Positions 35,608 through 43,668 of a stretch of DNA of 64,000 bases are shown in pieces; the stretch's first letter is position 1; each line of letters begins with the position of its first letter. The notes under the pieces are model-generated. The model saw nothing but the letters and a program-made list of their open reading frames with translations. It was not told where the DNA came from and ran no database searches. Both the position numbers and the translations under genes were made by a program. Origin of the DNA: Bog-756 sp963725275 (GTDB lineage Bacteria > Actinomycetota > Acidimicrobiia > Acidimicrobiales > RAAP-2); contig CAVRXS010000004.1 in assembly GCA_963725275.1 (NCBI GenBank), positions 186,001 to 250,000 on the forward strand. Direction: 5' to 3'.

Positions 35608-36999
35608 TCACGATCCACTCTTGATCCGGACGATGAGGCCGGTCACCTGGTTGTAGATCTGATGACGCTCCCGCATGAGTCCGGTGATCTTCTCGACAGC
35701 GTGCATGACAGTTGAATGGTCACGACCGCCGAATTCCCGGCCGATGGCCGGGTAGCTGAAGTCGGTCAACTCGCGGAAGACGTACATGCTCACCTGGCGG
35801 GCGGTCACCAGCGGACGGCGTCGGTTCGGGCCGCGCAGCTCCTCGACGCTGAACCCGAAGGTCTCGGACGTGGCCTCCAGGATCAGCTGAGGGGTGATCC
35901 GCCGAGGCTGGTCCGCCGACACGATGTCCGAGAGCACCTGTTCAGCGAGCTCTCGGCTCATCGGCTGGCCGTTGAGGCTGGCGAAGGCGGTGACCCGGAT
36001 GAGGGCGCCCTCCAGCTCGCGGATGTTCTCCTTCACGTGGGTGGCGATGAACTCGAGGACGTCGTCGGGCACAGCGACCTTTTCGTGTACGGCCTTGGTC
36101 TGGAGGATAGCCAACCGGGTCTCGAGCTCGGGTGGCTGCACCTCGGTGATCAGGCCTGAGAGGAACCGGCTCCGGAGGCGATCCTCGAGCGTGGCGATGG
36201 CCTTCGGTGGTCGGTCGGAGGTCAGGACGATCTGCTTGGAGGCTCCGTAGAGCGAGTTGAAGGTGTGAAAGAACTCTTCTTGCAAGGACTCTTTTCGCTC
36301 CATGAACTGCACGTCGTCGATGAGCAGCACGTCACACTCGCGGTAGCGACGCTTGAATGCGGTTGTGGTGTTGGTCCGGATGGCGTCCACGAATTCGTTC
36401 ATGTAGGTCTCGGTGGTCACGTAGCGCACGTGCCGACCACTGAAATTCTCCTGCACGTAATTGCCGATGGCGTGGAGGAGGTGGGTCTTTCCGAGCCCGG
36501 CGTCGCCGTAGATGAAGAGAGGGTTGTAGGAACGGGCCGGCGCCTCGGCCACCGACTGGGCGGCGGCATGCGCGAACCGGTTGGACGAGGCGATGACGAA
36601 TGTCTCGAAGGTGTACCGGGGATCGAGGATCGGCGAATCCCGGTGAGCGGTCCGTGGCATCGGGGTGACCACCGCGGACGGATCGGATGATCCCGACCGG
36701 TCCTTGGCGGGATCGCCGCTCGGAAGTCGCTCCTCGGCCGGTTCGTAGATCGGGGCGACCACCTCGAGCTGGACCGTCAGGTCCCGACCGATGGTTCCGG
36801 TGACGGTGTCCTGGATGAGCCCCAGAAACCGGGATTCGACCCGGTCCCGGATCAGGGTGTTCGGTACCCCCAGTACGATCTCATGGTCTTTGATGGACAG
36901 CGGAGTGATTCCAGACAGATAGGCCTGCCAGATGGCGTCGGAGACCTGTTCGCGCAGGGCCTCGGAACACGATTTCCACACGTCGTCGGTGTCGTTCAC
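35608..36999 (-). CDS. dnaA: chromosomal replication initiator DnaA
   Basis: A 463-residue initiator. Domain I covers residues 1-80, a short linker 81-125, then AAA+ with Walker A IYGDAGLGKTH near 163-173, Walker B VLLIDDVQFM near 230 and the arginine-finger region DRLRSRFLSGL near 280; domain IV has the DNA-binding signature GGRDHSTVMHAVEKI near 430. GTG 36999 is supported by GGAGG five bases upstream; the open frame runs further but across the putative DnaA boxes. The linker domain is short compared with Streptomyces. Confidence 0.97.
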   Translation of the reverse strand: MNDTDDVWKSCSEALREQVSDAIWQAYLSGITPLSIKDHEIVLGVPNTLIRDRVESRFLGLIQDTVTGTIGRDLTVQLEVVAPIYEPAEERLPSGDPAKDRSGSSDPSAVVTPMPRTAHRDSPILDPRYTFETFVIASSNRFAHAAAQSVAEAPARSYNPLFIYGDAGLGKTHLLHAIGNYVQENFSGRHVRYVTTETYMNEFVDAIRTNTTTAFKRRYRECDVLLIDDVQFMERKESLQEEFFHTFNSLYGASKQIVLTSDRPPKAIATLEDRLRSRFLSGLITEVQPPELETRLAILQTKAVHEKVAVPDDVLEFIATHVKENIRELEGALIRVTAFASLNGQPMSRELAEQVLSDIVSADQPRRITPQLILEATSETFGFSVEELRGPNRRRPLVTARQVSMYVFRELTDFSYPAIGREFGGRDHSTVMHAVEKITGLMRERHQIYNQVTGLIVRIKSGS

Positions 37000-37359
37000 G
37001 TGGGCCTCCGCCCTTGCACTGGGCCGTCGGTCCACAACGATGTCCACAGTTGTGGACAAGCAGCGATGGTGGTACGCCCCCCGGTCGGTCCGGGTCGGGG
37101 GGCGAATGCACGTCGTGTGGGCCTGCGTCTTTGGAATGCGCACGCTACGCCAGGCAGCGGGATCCCGCTCGGCCGGGCGTGTCGTGCCTGTCGGTCGGAA
37201 CGGTACACCGTGGGCCCATGGGCGTCTCGTGGGTCTCGACTAGAGCCCAGGATGCTTTTGGGCATACCATGTGCCGGAATGTCCTGTTCTCGGTGAACAG
37301 GCCCCCTGCCGGACAGGACGTGGAGGTCCGCGGTCCAGGGCGAGGAAGGAAGTGGATGG
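37000..37359. other. probable oriC: dnaA-rpmH intergenic region
   Basis: This 360-bp gap is where gene direction switches: dnaA and its followers run left, rpmH and its followers run right. It contains three DnaA boxes at 11-12 bp steps: CGGTCCACA (37028-37036), ATGTCCACA (37040-37048) and, inverted, TGTGGACAA (37051-37059, a perfect TTGTCCACA). The last two form TGTCCACAgtTGTGGACA. Nearer rpmH is a leader hairpin, CCTGTTC-TCGGT-GAACAGG (37283-37301), which may control rpmH. I see no coding potential. Confidence 0.65.
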
Positions 37360-37494
37360 ATGAAACGGACGTACCAACCCAACGTGCGCAAGCGCGCCAA
37401 GACCCACGGATTCCGCAAGCGGATGTCGACCAAAGCCGGTCGAGCCGTGATCAAGGCCCGCCGCGCGAAGGGGCGGCAGCGCCTGTCGGTGTGA
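37360..37494 (+). CDS. rpmH: 50S ribosomal protein L34
   Basis: A 44-residue basic protein, MKRTYQPNVRKRAKTHGF at the start, with the family's RKRMSTKAGRAVIKARRAKGR core. It is a standard-length bL34, part of the large subunit. It begins the rightward replication-side operon rpmH-rnpA-yidD-yidC-jag-rsmG. AAGGAAG and GTGGATGG precede the ATG; a hairpin lies in its leader. The rnpA start overlaps its stop. Confidence 0.97.
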   Translation: MKRTYQPNVRKRAKTHGFRKRMSTKAGRAVIKARRAKGRQRLSV

Positions 37495-37904
37495 TTTCGC
37501 GGCAGAACGCCCAGGTCACGAGCGGTGGCATCGGTCCGGTGCGATCGAGCAGGACCTTTGGTGCCCTGCATCGGACGTCGTGCCGGGGCCGGTCCGGACC
37601 GGTCTCGGTGAGCTTCGTGGCACGACCCGAGTGGACCCGTTCCGAGGCCGCCTACGCCCTCAATCGCAAGGTGGGGGGCGCTGTCCTACGCAACCGGTTA
37701 CGTAGGAGGATGCGTGCAATCCTGGGCGAGCAGGCGGTTGGCCTGCCGGTCGGGGCCTATTTGGTGAGGAGCAGCCCCGGGGGGGCTGCCCTCGATTTCG
37801 ACGAACTGAGGATGGCGATGAGCCGAGCAGTGGAGCAGGCCACGAGTCGACCGGTGATCGGCTCGCGGGCCCCATCGCGTCGCTCGCGGGGACCGGCCAG
37901 ATGA
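37491..37904 (+). CDS. rnpA: ribonuclease P protein component
   Basis: A 137-residue protein subunit of RNase P, which trims the 5' leader of tRNAs. The RNA-binding signature VGGAVLRNRLRRRMRAIL (near residues 62-80) is clear, preceded by a VSFVARPEWTRSEAAYALNRK strand region. GTG 37491 overlaps the rpmH stop (GTGA), a normal arrangement. The N-terminal 35 residues are a poorly conserved extension, and the C-terminus is Arg/Ser-rich. Confidence 0.93.
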   Translation: MISRQNAQVTSGGIGPVRSSRTFGALHRTSCRGRSGPVSVSFVARPEWTRSEAAYALNRKVGGAVLRNRLRRRMRAILGEQAVGLPVGAYLVRSSPGGAALDFDELRMAMSRAVEQATSRPVIGSRAPSRRSRGPAR

Positions 37905-38200
37905 CCGTCGCCTCCGTCAGGGAGCGGTCCGTGCCCGCCGGCACGGACCCGTGCCCATCCGACGCGCCCCGGTCCGGTCCCGCCCGGATCCTCGTCGCCC
38001 TCATCCACGCCTACCAGCTGGCCCGTTCGGGGCGGCCGACCGGCTGTCGGTACCTGCCGAGTTGCTCGGAATACGCAGTTCAGGCCATCGACGGGCACGG
38101 TGCGCTGCGGGGCACCGGCTTGGCCCTTCGCCGGATCGGCCGTTGTGGGCCATGGGGCGGGCACGGCCTCGACCCCGTCCCTGATCGGAAGGTGCCATGA
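37901..38200 (+). CDS. yidD: membrane protein insertion efficiency factor YidD
   Basis: A 99-residue protein with the family's core LIHAYQLARSGRPTGCRYLPSCSEYAVQAI (residues 34-63) including the conserved Cys pair, followed by a Gly/Trp segment (RCGPWGGHGLDPVP). YidD is a small membrane-associated helper of YidC. It overlaps rnpA and yidC by four bases each (ATGA), so translation is coupled through the operon. The N-terminal 25 residues are longer than usual. Confidence 0.93.
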   Translation: MTVASVRERSVPAGTDPCPSDAPRSGPARILVALIHAYQLARSGRPTGCRYLPSCSEYAVQAIDGHGALRGTGLALRRIGRCGPWGGHGLDPVPDRKVP

Positions 38201-39447
38201 CCCTGTTCACCCACACCGTCGCCAGCGTCTCCATCGGTGCGATCTTCCAGCCGATCCTCAAGGCTGTCGCCGGCATCCTCGCGTTCTTCTACGAGATCAT
38301 CCCCAACTACCCGATCGACGTCGCCCTCCTCACCATCGTGATCATGGCGGCGCTCACCCCGCTGACCGTCAAGAGCACCAAGAACATGGCGGCCATGCAG
38401 GCCCTCGGGCCGGAGATGAAGAAGCTGCAGCAGAAGTACAAGGGCCCGGACAACCGGACCCAGTTGAACGAAGAAATGATGAAGCTCTACAAAGAGCACA
38501 ATGTGAACCCCGCATCCGGGTGCCTCCCGATGCTGCTCCAGATGCCCGCATTCTTCGTTCTGTACAGCGTCATCCGCGGGATCACCAACACGGTTGCAAA
38601 GGGCGCGAAGTATACGGTCACCACCCCCGGGACCAGCACGACCACCACCCTCACCTGCCACTCGACCGTCTGCGCCGACCCGCGGTACATCTCCCCGACG
38701 ACCAAGATGTACCACGACATCGTCGCAGCTCATGGGCAGCTCAACTCCTTCGGGATCAACTTCGCCGACAAGTTGCTCTCGCACCACGGCTCGATCTGGG
38801 CAGCCATCCCGTTCCTGCTCCTGGTGCTCGCCTCGGTCGGGCTGCAGTACCTGCAGATGTCCCGTCTCAATGCGCGTAATCCGCAAGCCGCACAGGCCAA
38901 TCCGCAGGCGGCAATGCTCCAGAGATATATGCCGCTTATCTTCGGTCTCATTTACCTAAATGTGGCTGCAATTTTGAACGTCTATTTCATCGTATCGAGC
39001 GCGATCCGCATCGCGACCCAGGAAGTGCTCTTCCGAAAAGGCATCGTGGCGGGGCCCGGGACACCGCCTGCCGCCAAACCGTCGACCAAGCCCAAGACCC
39101 TCTCGTCTCCGAAGGCGGCAGCGGTCGACGACGACGAGCGTGCGCTCCCGAAGCCCGCGAGCTCGAAGCCCGCAAGTCCGAAATCCGCAGCCGGCACCGG
39201 GTCCAAAGCGGCGCAGAACGGCAGACCCGCCCAGAACGGGAAGGGCGCCGACGCTGCCAAACAGAACGCGGGGTCGGCCAACGGCAACAACGGCAGCAAC
39301 GCCAAGAAGGCACCGACCAGCGGGTCAGCCGCCAAGACCGGCGGTTCGTCGAACGGATCCAACGGCGCTGAGCCGGACGAGAGCACCGCCGAAGCGGCCA
39401 AGCAACATCCCCGATCGAAGGCCAAACGGGCCAGAAAGGCGCGATAA
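38197..39447 (+). CDS. yidC: membrane protein insertase YidC
   Basis: A 416-residue Oxa1-type insertase with five membrane helices in the first 280 residues. Typical segments are ALLTIVIMAALTPLTVKSTKNMAAMQALGPEMKKLQ near 45-80, NPASGCLPMLLQMPAFFVLYSVI near 103, and LPMLLQMP with conserved Pro. A soluble Lys/Ala/Ser/Asn-rich tail of about 130 residues follows, typical of actinobacterial YidC. It inserts membrane proteins with or without Sec. It overlaps yidD by four bases. Confidence 0.95.
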   Translation: MTLFTHTVASVSIGAIFQPILKAVAGILAFFYEIIPNYPIDVALLTIVIMAALTPLTVKSTKNMAAMQALGPEMKKLQQKYKGPDNRTQLNEEMMKLYKEHNVNPASGCLPMLLQMPAFFVLYSVIRGITNTVAKGAKYTVTTPGTSTTTTLTCHSTVCADPRYISPTTKMYHDIVAAHGQLNSFGINFADKLLSHHGSIWAAIPFLLLVLASVGLQYLQMSRLNARNPQAAQANPQAAMLQRYMPLIFGLIYLNVAAILNVYFIVSSAIRIATQEVLFRKGIVAGPGTPPAAKPSTKPKTLSSPKAAAVDDDERALPKPASSKPASPKSAAGTGSKAAQNGRPAQNGKGADAAKQNAGSANGNNGSNAKKAPTSGSAAKTGGSSNGSNGAEPDESTAEAAKQHPRSKAKRARKAR

Positions 39448-39450
39448 GAG

Positions 39451-40434
39451 GTGGAGTGGGTGGAAGCCGGCGGCAAGTCGCTCGCCGAGGCAAAGGAGAC
39501 CGTCCTCGATTTGCTCGGGGTCGCCGAGGACGATGCCGAGTTCGTGATCATCAGCGAGCCGAAGGCCGGACTGTTCGGCCGCGTGCGCGGAGAAGCACGG
39601 GTCCAGGCCAGGGTGCGACCGGTCGTGCCGCCTCCCAAGCGAACCCGGCGCCAGAGACCGGAACGCAAACGCGGCGGCGAGGGCCAGTCGCGATCCAGGG
39701 CACAGTCCTCGAACGGCTCGGCGGGCACCCAACGGCCCCGCAGGGACGGGACGCGGGAGTCCCCCGAGGGAGGGCTGGACTCGGGGGTCGGGAACACGTC
39801 GGCCGACCCGGTCTCCGTCAACGGGAACGGCCAGGGTCGGCCGGGCGCGCCGGCACGGCGCCGATCCCGGGGCGGCTCGGGAGCTGGCGGCTCGTCCAAA
39901 CCGCAGAGAGAGCAACCATCGGGCCGCGTGTCCGGAAGCAGCAAAGGGAGTGAGGACAGCATGGAAGAATCGCTGACGCTCGAGCAGCAGGGAGAGGCGG
40001 CCCAGGAGTTCCTCTCCGGGCTGGTCCGAGAGTTCGGGCTGGATGCAACGGTCGACTTCTCGGAGATCGACGAGGATACGGTCGAAGTGGCAGCCACCGG
40101 AGACGACCTCGGTCTGCTGGTCGGCCCGAGGGGATCGACGCTGGCAGCGGTCCAGGACCTGACGAGGACGTTCGTGCAGCGTCAGTCCGAGAACCGGACC
40201 GACCGGATCCTGGTCGACGTCGCTGGGTACCGCGAGAAGCGGACAGCGGCCCTCCGTCGCTTCACCCAGGGGATCATCGAAGAGGTCAAGAGCTCGGGAT
40301 CCGAGCGTGCCCTCGAGCCGATGTCCCCGGCGGACCGCAAGGTCATCCACGACACCGTCAACGAGGTTGAGGGTGTCGAGACCCGCTCGGAGGGACTCGA
40401 GCCATCGAGGTACGTGGTCATCTCCCCAGCGTGA
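39451..40434 (+). CDS. RNA-binding protein Jag / KhpB (Jag-N, KH and R3H domains)
   Basis: A 327-residue protein. Residues 1-50 are the Jag N-terminal domain (VEAGGKSLAEAKETVLDLLG), then a long basic disordered linker (about 60-170), a KH domain with GxxG loop LLVGPRGSTLAAVQ near 230, and an R3H domain near 280-327 (PADRKVIHDTV). Jag/KhpB binds RNA together with KhpA and influences cell division and wall growth. GTG 39451 begins four bases after yidC. The next gene overlaps its stop. Confidence 0.9.
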   Translation: MEWVEAGGKSLAEAKETVLDLLGVAEDDAEFVIISEPKAGLFGRVRGEARVQARVRPVVPPPKRTRRQRPERKRGGEGQSRSRAQSSNGSAGTQRPRRDGTRESPEGGLDSGVGNTSADPVSVNGNGQGRPGAPARRRSRGGSGAGGSSKPQREQPSGRVSGSSKGSEDSMEESLTLEQQGEAAQEFLSGLVREFGLDATVDFSEIDEDTVEVAATGDDLGLLVGPRGSTLAAVQDLTRTFVQRQSENRTDRILVDVAGYREKRTAALRRFTQGIIEEVKSSGSERALEPMSPADRKVIHDTVNEVEGVETRSEGLEPSRYVVISPA

Positions 40435-41108
40435 CCCACCCCGCCCGTGGCGCTGCTCCGAGTGTCCTCCGACCGCGGGTCGAGGACGCGGTGCGCCGGA
40501 TCCTCGAGCGGGCGTCAGAGCTCGGGTTCCTCGGTGAGGCCCCGGTGGACGACCAGATCGACCACGCACTCGGTTTCGTGGCCGTCGTGGAGGAGTCGAT
40601 CGGGATCCAGCCGAGCGCAGTGGTCGATCTCGGCTCCGGGGGTGGCCTGCCCGGGCTCGTCGTCGCAAGCTGCTGGCCCGACGCCAGAGTGGTCCTCGTC
40701 GATGCAAACGAACGGCGCACACAGTTCCTTGCGGAAGCGAGCGGCACGTTTCGGACACGGCACCCTGTCGAGGTGATCAGGGGACGCACGGAGTTGCTCG
40801 GACACGATGCCGGGCTGCGGGAGCGGTTCGACCTCGTCACCTCCCGATCATTCGGACGACCGGCGGTGACGGCCGAGAACGGATCCTGCTTTCTCGAGGT
40901 CGAGGGTTGGCTGGTGGTCTCCGAGCCGCCGGACGACGACTCGGGCGACCGGTGGCCGGTGACCGGACTCTCAATGGTCGGCCTCACGCCTGTCGAAGCG
41001 ACCCGACCGCAGGGCCGGTTCGGCTACCAGACCCTCCGGAAGTCCGAACCACTCTCCGAGCGATACCCGCGCCGGGTCGGGATCCCGGCGAAACGACCGA
41101 TCTTCTGA
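40431..41108 (+). CDS. rsmG: 16S rRNA (guanine-527-N7) methyltransferase RsmG
   Basis: A 225-residue SAM-dependent methyltransferase of the GidB family. SAM motif AVVDLGSGGGLPGLVVA near 62-78, DANERRTQFL near 90, FDLVTSRSFG near 128. It methylates G527 of 16S rRNA; loss gives mild streptomycin resistance. GTG 40431 overlaps the jag stop. Its last 17 codons lie in a 105-bp tandem duplication that also copies the first parS site, so an almost identical orphan copy of the protein tail (ERYPRR.., ending at a stop) follows. Confidence 0.93.
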   Translation: MTHPARGAAPSVLRPRVEDAVRRILERASELGFLGEAPVDDQIDHALGFVAVVEESIGIQPSAVVDLGSGGGLPGLVVASCWPDARVVLVDANERRTQFLAEASGTFRTRHPVEVIRGRTELLGHDAGLRERFDLVTSRSFGRPAVTAENGSCFLEVEGWLVVSEPPDDDSGDRWPVTGLSMVGLTPVEATRPQGRFGYQTLRKSEPLSERYPRRVGIPAKRPIF

Positions 41109-41117
41109 GGGGTCGAA

Positions 41118-41133
41118 TGTTCCACGTGAAACA
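41118..41133. promoter_or_regulatory. parS site 1
   Basis: TGTTCCACGTGAAACA differs by one base from the near-universal bacterial parS TGTTTCACGTGAAACA. It lies 185 bp upstream of parA, as expected for the origin-proximal ParB loading site. Confidence 0.93.
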
Positions 41134-41222
41134 TCTGACGAGAATGGTTGACCTCTGAGCCCGAGCGATACCCGCGCCGGGTGGGGATTCCCGAGAAACG
41201 ACCGATCTTCTGAGCCGTGAGA

Positions 41223-41238
41223 TGTTCCACGTGGAACA
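41223..41238. promoter_or_regulatory. parS site 2
   Basis: TGTTCCACGTGGAACA is a perfect palindrome and differs from the consensus parS at two symmetric positions. It is the copy of site 1 in the second duplication unit, exactly 105 bp further on, and 80 bp upstream of parA. Confidence 0.92.
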
Positions 41239-41317
41239 TCTGACGAGAATGCTTGACCTCTGAGCCCGCGAAGGGGAGGATGAAGCCCTTGAACCCTGCC
41301 AACTCGAGGAGACGCTA

Positions 41318-42515
41318 ATGCGCGGCCTACGTCGTGGTCGGAACAGGCCGTCGCCGGAGAGCCCTCAGTCGATCGAGACCAACTCTGGCGAGTCGACCGG
41401 AAGCGAAGGGGCGGTCAGATTGCTGGAATCAGAGAGCGCGGCTCCGGTCGCCGTGGCCGAGGCAGATTCCGTGGTGGAGGTCGAGATGGAGGCTCCCGCC
41501 GAGTCTGCCGCCGAGGAGTCTGCTGTTGAGGTCGACTCTTCGGACGGCGGGTCCGAAGAGCCCGGAAGAGACTCCGGAGCGGACAGCGGCGAAGCTTCCG
41601 CGGCAGCCTCCGGCAACGCATCGGCCGGATCGGTTGTTGCGCCAACTCCGACTCGACCCACCCGGAGACCACCAGCCGCATCGGCGTCTCCAGCGCTCTC
41701 CGAAACCGAGGAGCAGGCGAGCCGCCCACAGGCCGCATCGGGCACCCCTCTCCCGCGTGTCATGGCCGTGGCCAATCAGAAGGGCGGTGTGGGCAAGACG
41801 ACGACCATCGGTCAATCTGGGAGCCGCACTGGCCGAGATCGGGTTCCGTGTCCTCGTGATCGACCTCGACCCGCAGGGGAACGCGACGACCGGCCTCGGG
41901 ATCGACGCCCGGAACTTCGAACTCTCGATGTACGACGTCCTCATGCGCGACGCCTCCCTCGAGGACTGCGTCGAGCCGACCAGCATGAAGAACCTCTTCG
42001 TCGCTCCCGCGACGATCGCGCTGGCCGGGGCCGAGATCGAGCTCGTCCCGGCCTTCAGCCGGGAACTCAAGTTGCGCAAAGCCGTCGAGTCCGTCCTCGA
42101 CGACTTCGACTACATCCTCATCGACTGCCCGCCGTCGCTGGGCCTCATCACGGTCAACGCGATGGCGGCAGCCAGCGAGCTGCTGGTCCCGATCCAGTGC
42201 GAGTACTACGCCCTCGAAGGCCTGAGTCAGCTCATGCGGAACGTCCACTTGATCGCCTCCAACCTCAACCCTCAACTCGACATCTCGACCATCGTCCTGA
42301 CCATGTACGACGCGAGGACCAAGCTGGCCGACCAGGTGGCCTCCGAGGTCCGGGAGCACTTCGGGGCCAAGGTCTGCCGGATCGTGATCCCCCGTACGGT
42401 GCGGCTCTCGGAGGCGCCCTCGTTCGGTCAGCCGATCACGGTGTTCGACAGCACGTCCCGCGGCGCCATTGCCTATCGGGAACTAGCCAAGGAGGTCAGC
42501 GGTGGCACGTCGTAG
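41318..42515 (+). CDS. parA: chromosome-partitioning ATPase ParA (frameshifted in the P-loop)
   Basis: A ParA/Soj Walker ATPase that drives origin segregation with ParB. The deviant Walker A ANQKGGVGKTTT is at residues 151-162; the next codons SVNLGAALAEIGFRVLVIDLDPQGN are in the +1 frame, so one base near 41807 is extra. Later motifs DYILIDCPPSLG and NQ..RLSEAPSFGQP are intact to the stop at 42515. Corrected length is about 398 residues. The first 145 residues are an acidic Ser/Ala/Pro-rich extension absent from most chromosomal ParA. ATG 41318 has GAGGAG. parB overlaps by 14 bp. Confidence 0.88.
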
Positions 42516-43480
42516 CGGCCTGGGGAAGGGCCTGAGCGCCCTCATTCCCACCGAGGTCACCGGAGACCGGTCGTCGGCGCTGCAGGAGGTCCCGATCGCG
42601 AGCATCCGGCCGAACCCGCGCCAGCCCCGGGTCAATTTCGAAGAGGAGACCATGTCCTCGCTCGCCGCGTCGATCAAAGAGCTCGGCGTGCTCCAACCGG
42701 TCCTGGTCCGCCGCATCGGCGGCGAGGCTTCCGATGAGTTCGAGCTCATCGCCGGCGAGCGCCGCTGGCGTGCCGCCCGCAGAGCAGGGCTGCACACCAT
42801 CCCCGTGCTGCTGCAGTCGGCCGACGACACCCACAGTCTCGAGCAGGCTCTGGTGGAGAACCTGCACCGACAGGACCTCAACGTCCTCGAGGAGGCGGCC
42901 GCCTACCAGCAGCTCATCGAGGAGTTCGGGTTCACCCACGATCGGGTGGCCACCCGGGTCGGGAAAAGCCGGACCGCGGTCACCAACATCCTGCGACTCC
43001 TGCAGCTTCCCTCGGGGGTCCAGCGCCTCCTCGCCGAGGGACAGATCTCCCCCGGGCATGCCGCGGGCGCTGCTCGGCACCCCCGACCGCGGATACCAGG
43101 AGGTCCTCGCGAAGTCGGCAGTCGCGGACGGGCTCACCGTCCGGGCCGTCGAGGATCTGGTCCGCGAGCACAACGAAGGGCCCGCTGCAATCGGCGGGCG
43201 GGGGCTGACCGGCGTACCCGGTACCGCCGGTCTGGAGGCCGTCGAAGACGGTGGCCAGCCGGCGCCGGACGGCTCACCGACCGCCCCCACCGGTCCGCGA
43301 CGGCTGCCACCCCCGGGGATCCTCGAGCTCGAGGAGCTCCTCTCGAGCCATCTCAATACGAGGGTGAAGGTCGATCTGTCCTCCAAGCGGGGAAAGGTCG
43401 TGGTCGAGTTCGCGACGCTCGAAGACCTCGAACGGATCTACAAGCTCATGGTGGGTGGCACCGAGGTTGCCGGTGTGTGA
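42502..43480 (+). CDS. parB: chromosome-partitioning protein ParB (frameshifted)
   Basis: A ParB/Spo0J CTPase clamp that loads at parS. It starts MARRSGLGKGLSALIP, has IRPNPRQPRVNFEEE near 36, the nucleotide-binding box AGERRWRAARRAG near 83, ALVENLHRQDLNVLEEA near 115 and the HTH VGKSRTAVTNILRLLQLP near 152. After GQISPGHA the frame changes to RALLGTPDRGYQEVLA because one base near 43063 is extra; the C-terminal dimerisation domain (LSSHLNTRVKVDL) follows. Corrected length is about 325. GTG 42502 lies within the end of parA. Confidence 0.9.
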
Positions 43481-43591
43481 ACACGATATCTCACGCTGAG
43501 TGGGAACCTCAAGACATAATACGCGTCATCCCAGTTCAAAGGGGCACTCTCCGTGCGGGAACCGATCCCTCAACCGCCTGTAGACATTCGT

Positions 43592-43624
43592 TCGTCCACA
43601 ACCTGTGCATGAAGTTGTGGATTA
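43592..43624. promoter_or_regulatory. pair of DnaA-box-like sites after parB
   Basis: In the 188-bp gap between the converging parB and amidase genes lie TCGTCCACA (43592-43600) and, inverted, TGTGGATTA (43616-43624), each one mismatch from a DnaA box. The gap is AT-richer than its neighbours (GACATAATACGCG at 43512). It could titrate DnaA near the origin. Confidence 0.45.
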
Positions 43625-43668
43625 CCCTCAGCACCGAGCTGAAGTGAAGGTCCACCCGCTCGAGCCGG

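Larger units (their letters stand above)
41056..41265 (+). repeat. 105-bp tandem duplication containing the rsmG tail and parS
   Basis: 41056-41160 and 41161-41265 are near-identical 105-bp units, beginning CCGAGCGATACCCGCGCCGGGT and ending ACCTCTGAGC. Each has the last codons of rsmG with stop, a parS site and a short AT-richer spacer. Units differ at about ten positions, so the duplication is not brand new. Confidence 0.9.

Noticed and set aside
41109..41265. A small gene formed by the duplicated rsmG tail
   Set aside because: There is no start codon or ribosome site; it is a 17-codon relic of the tandem duplication.
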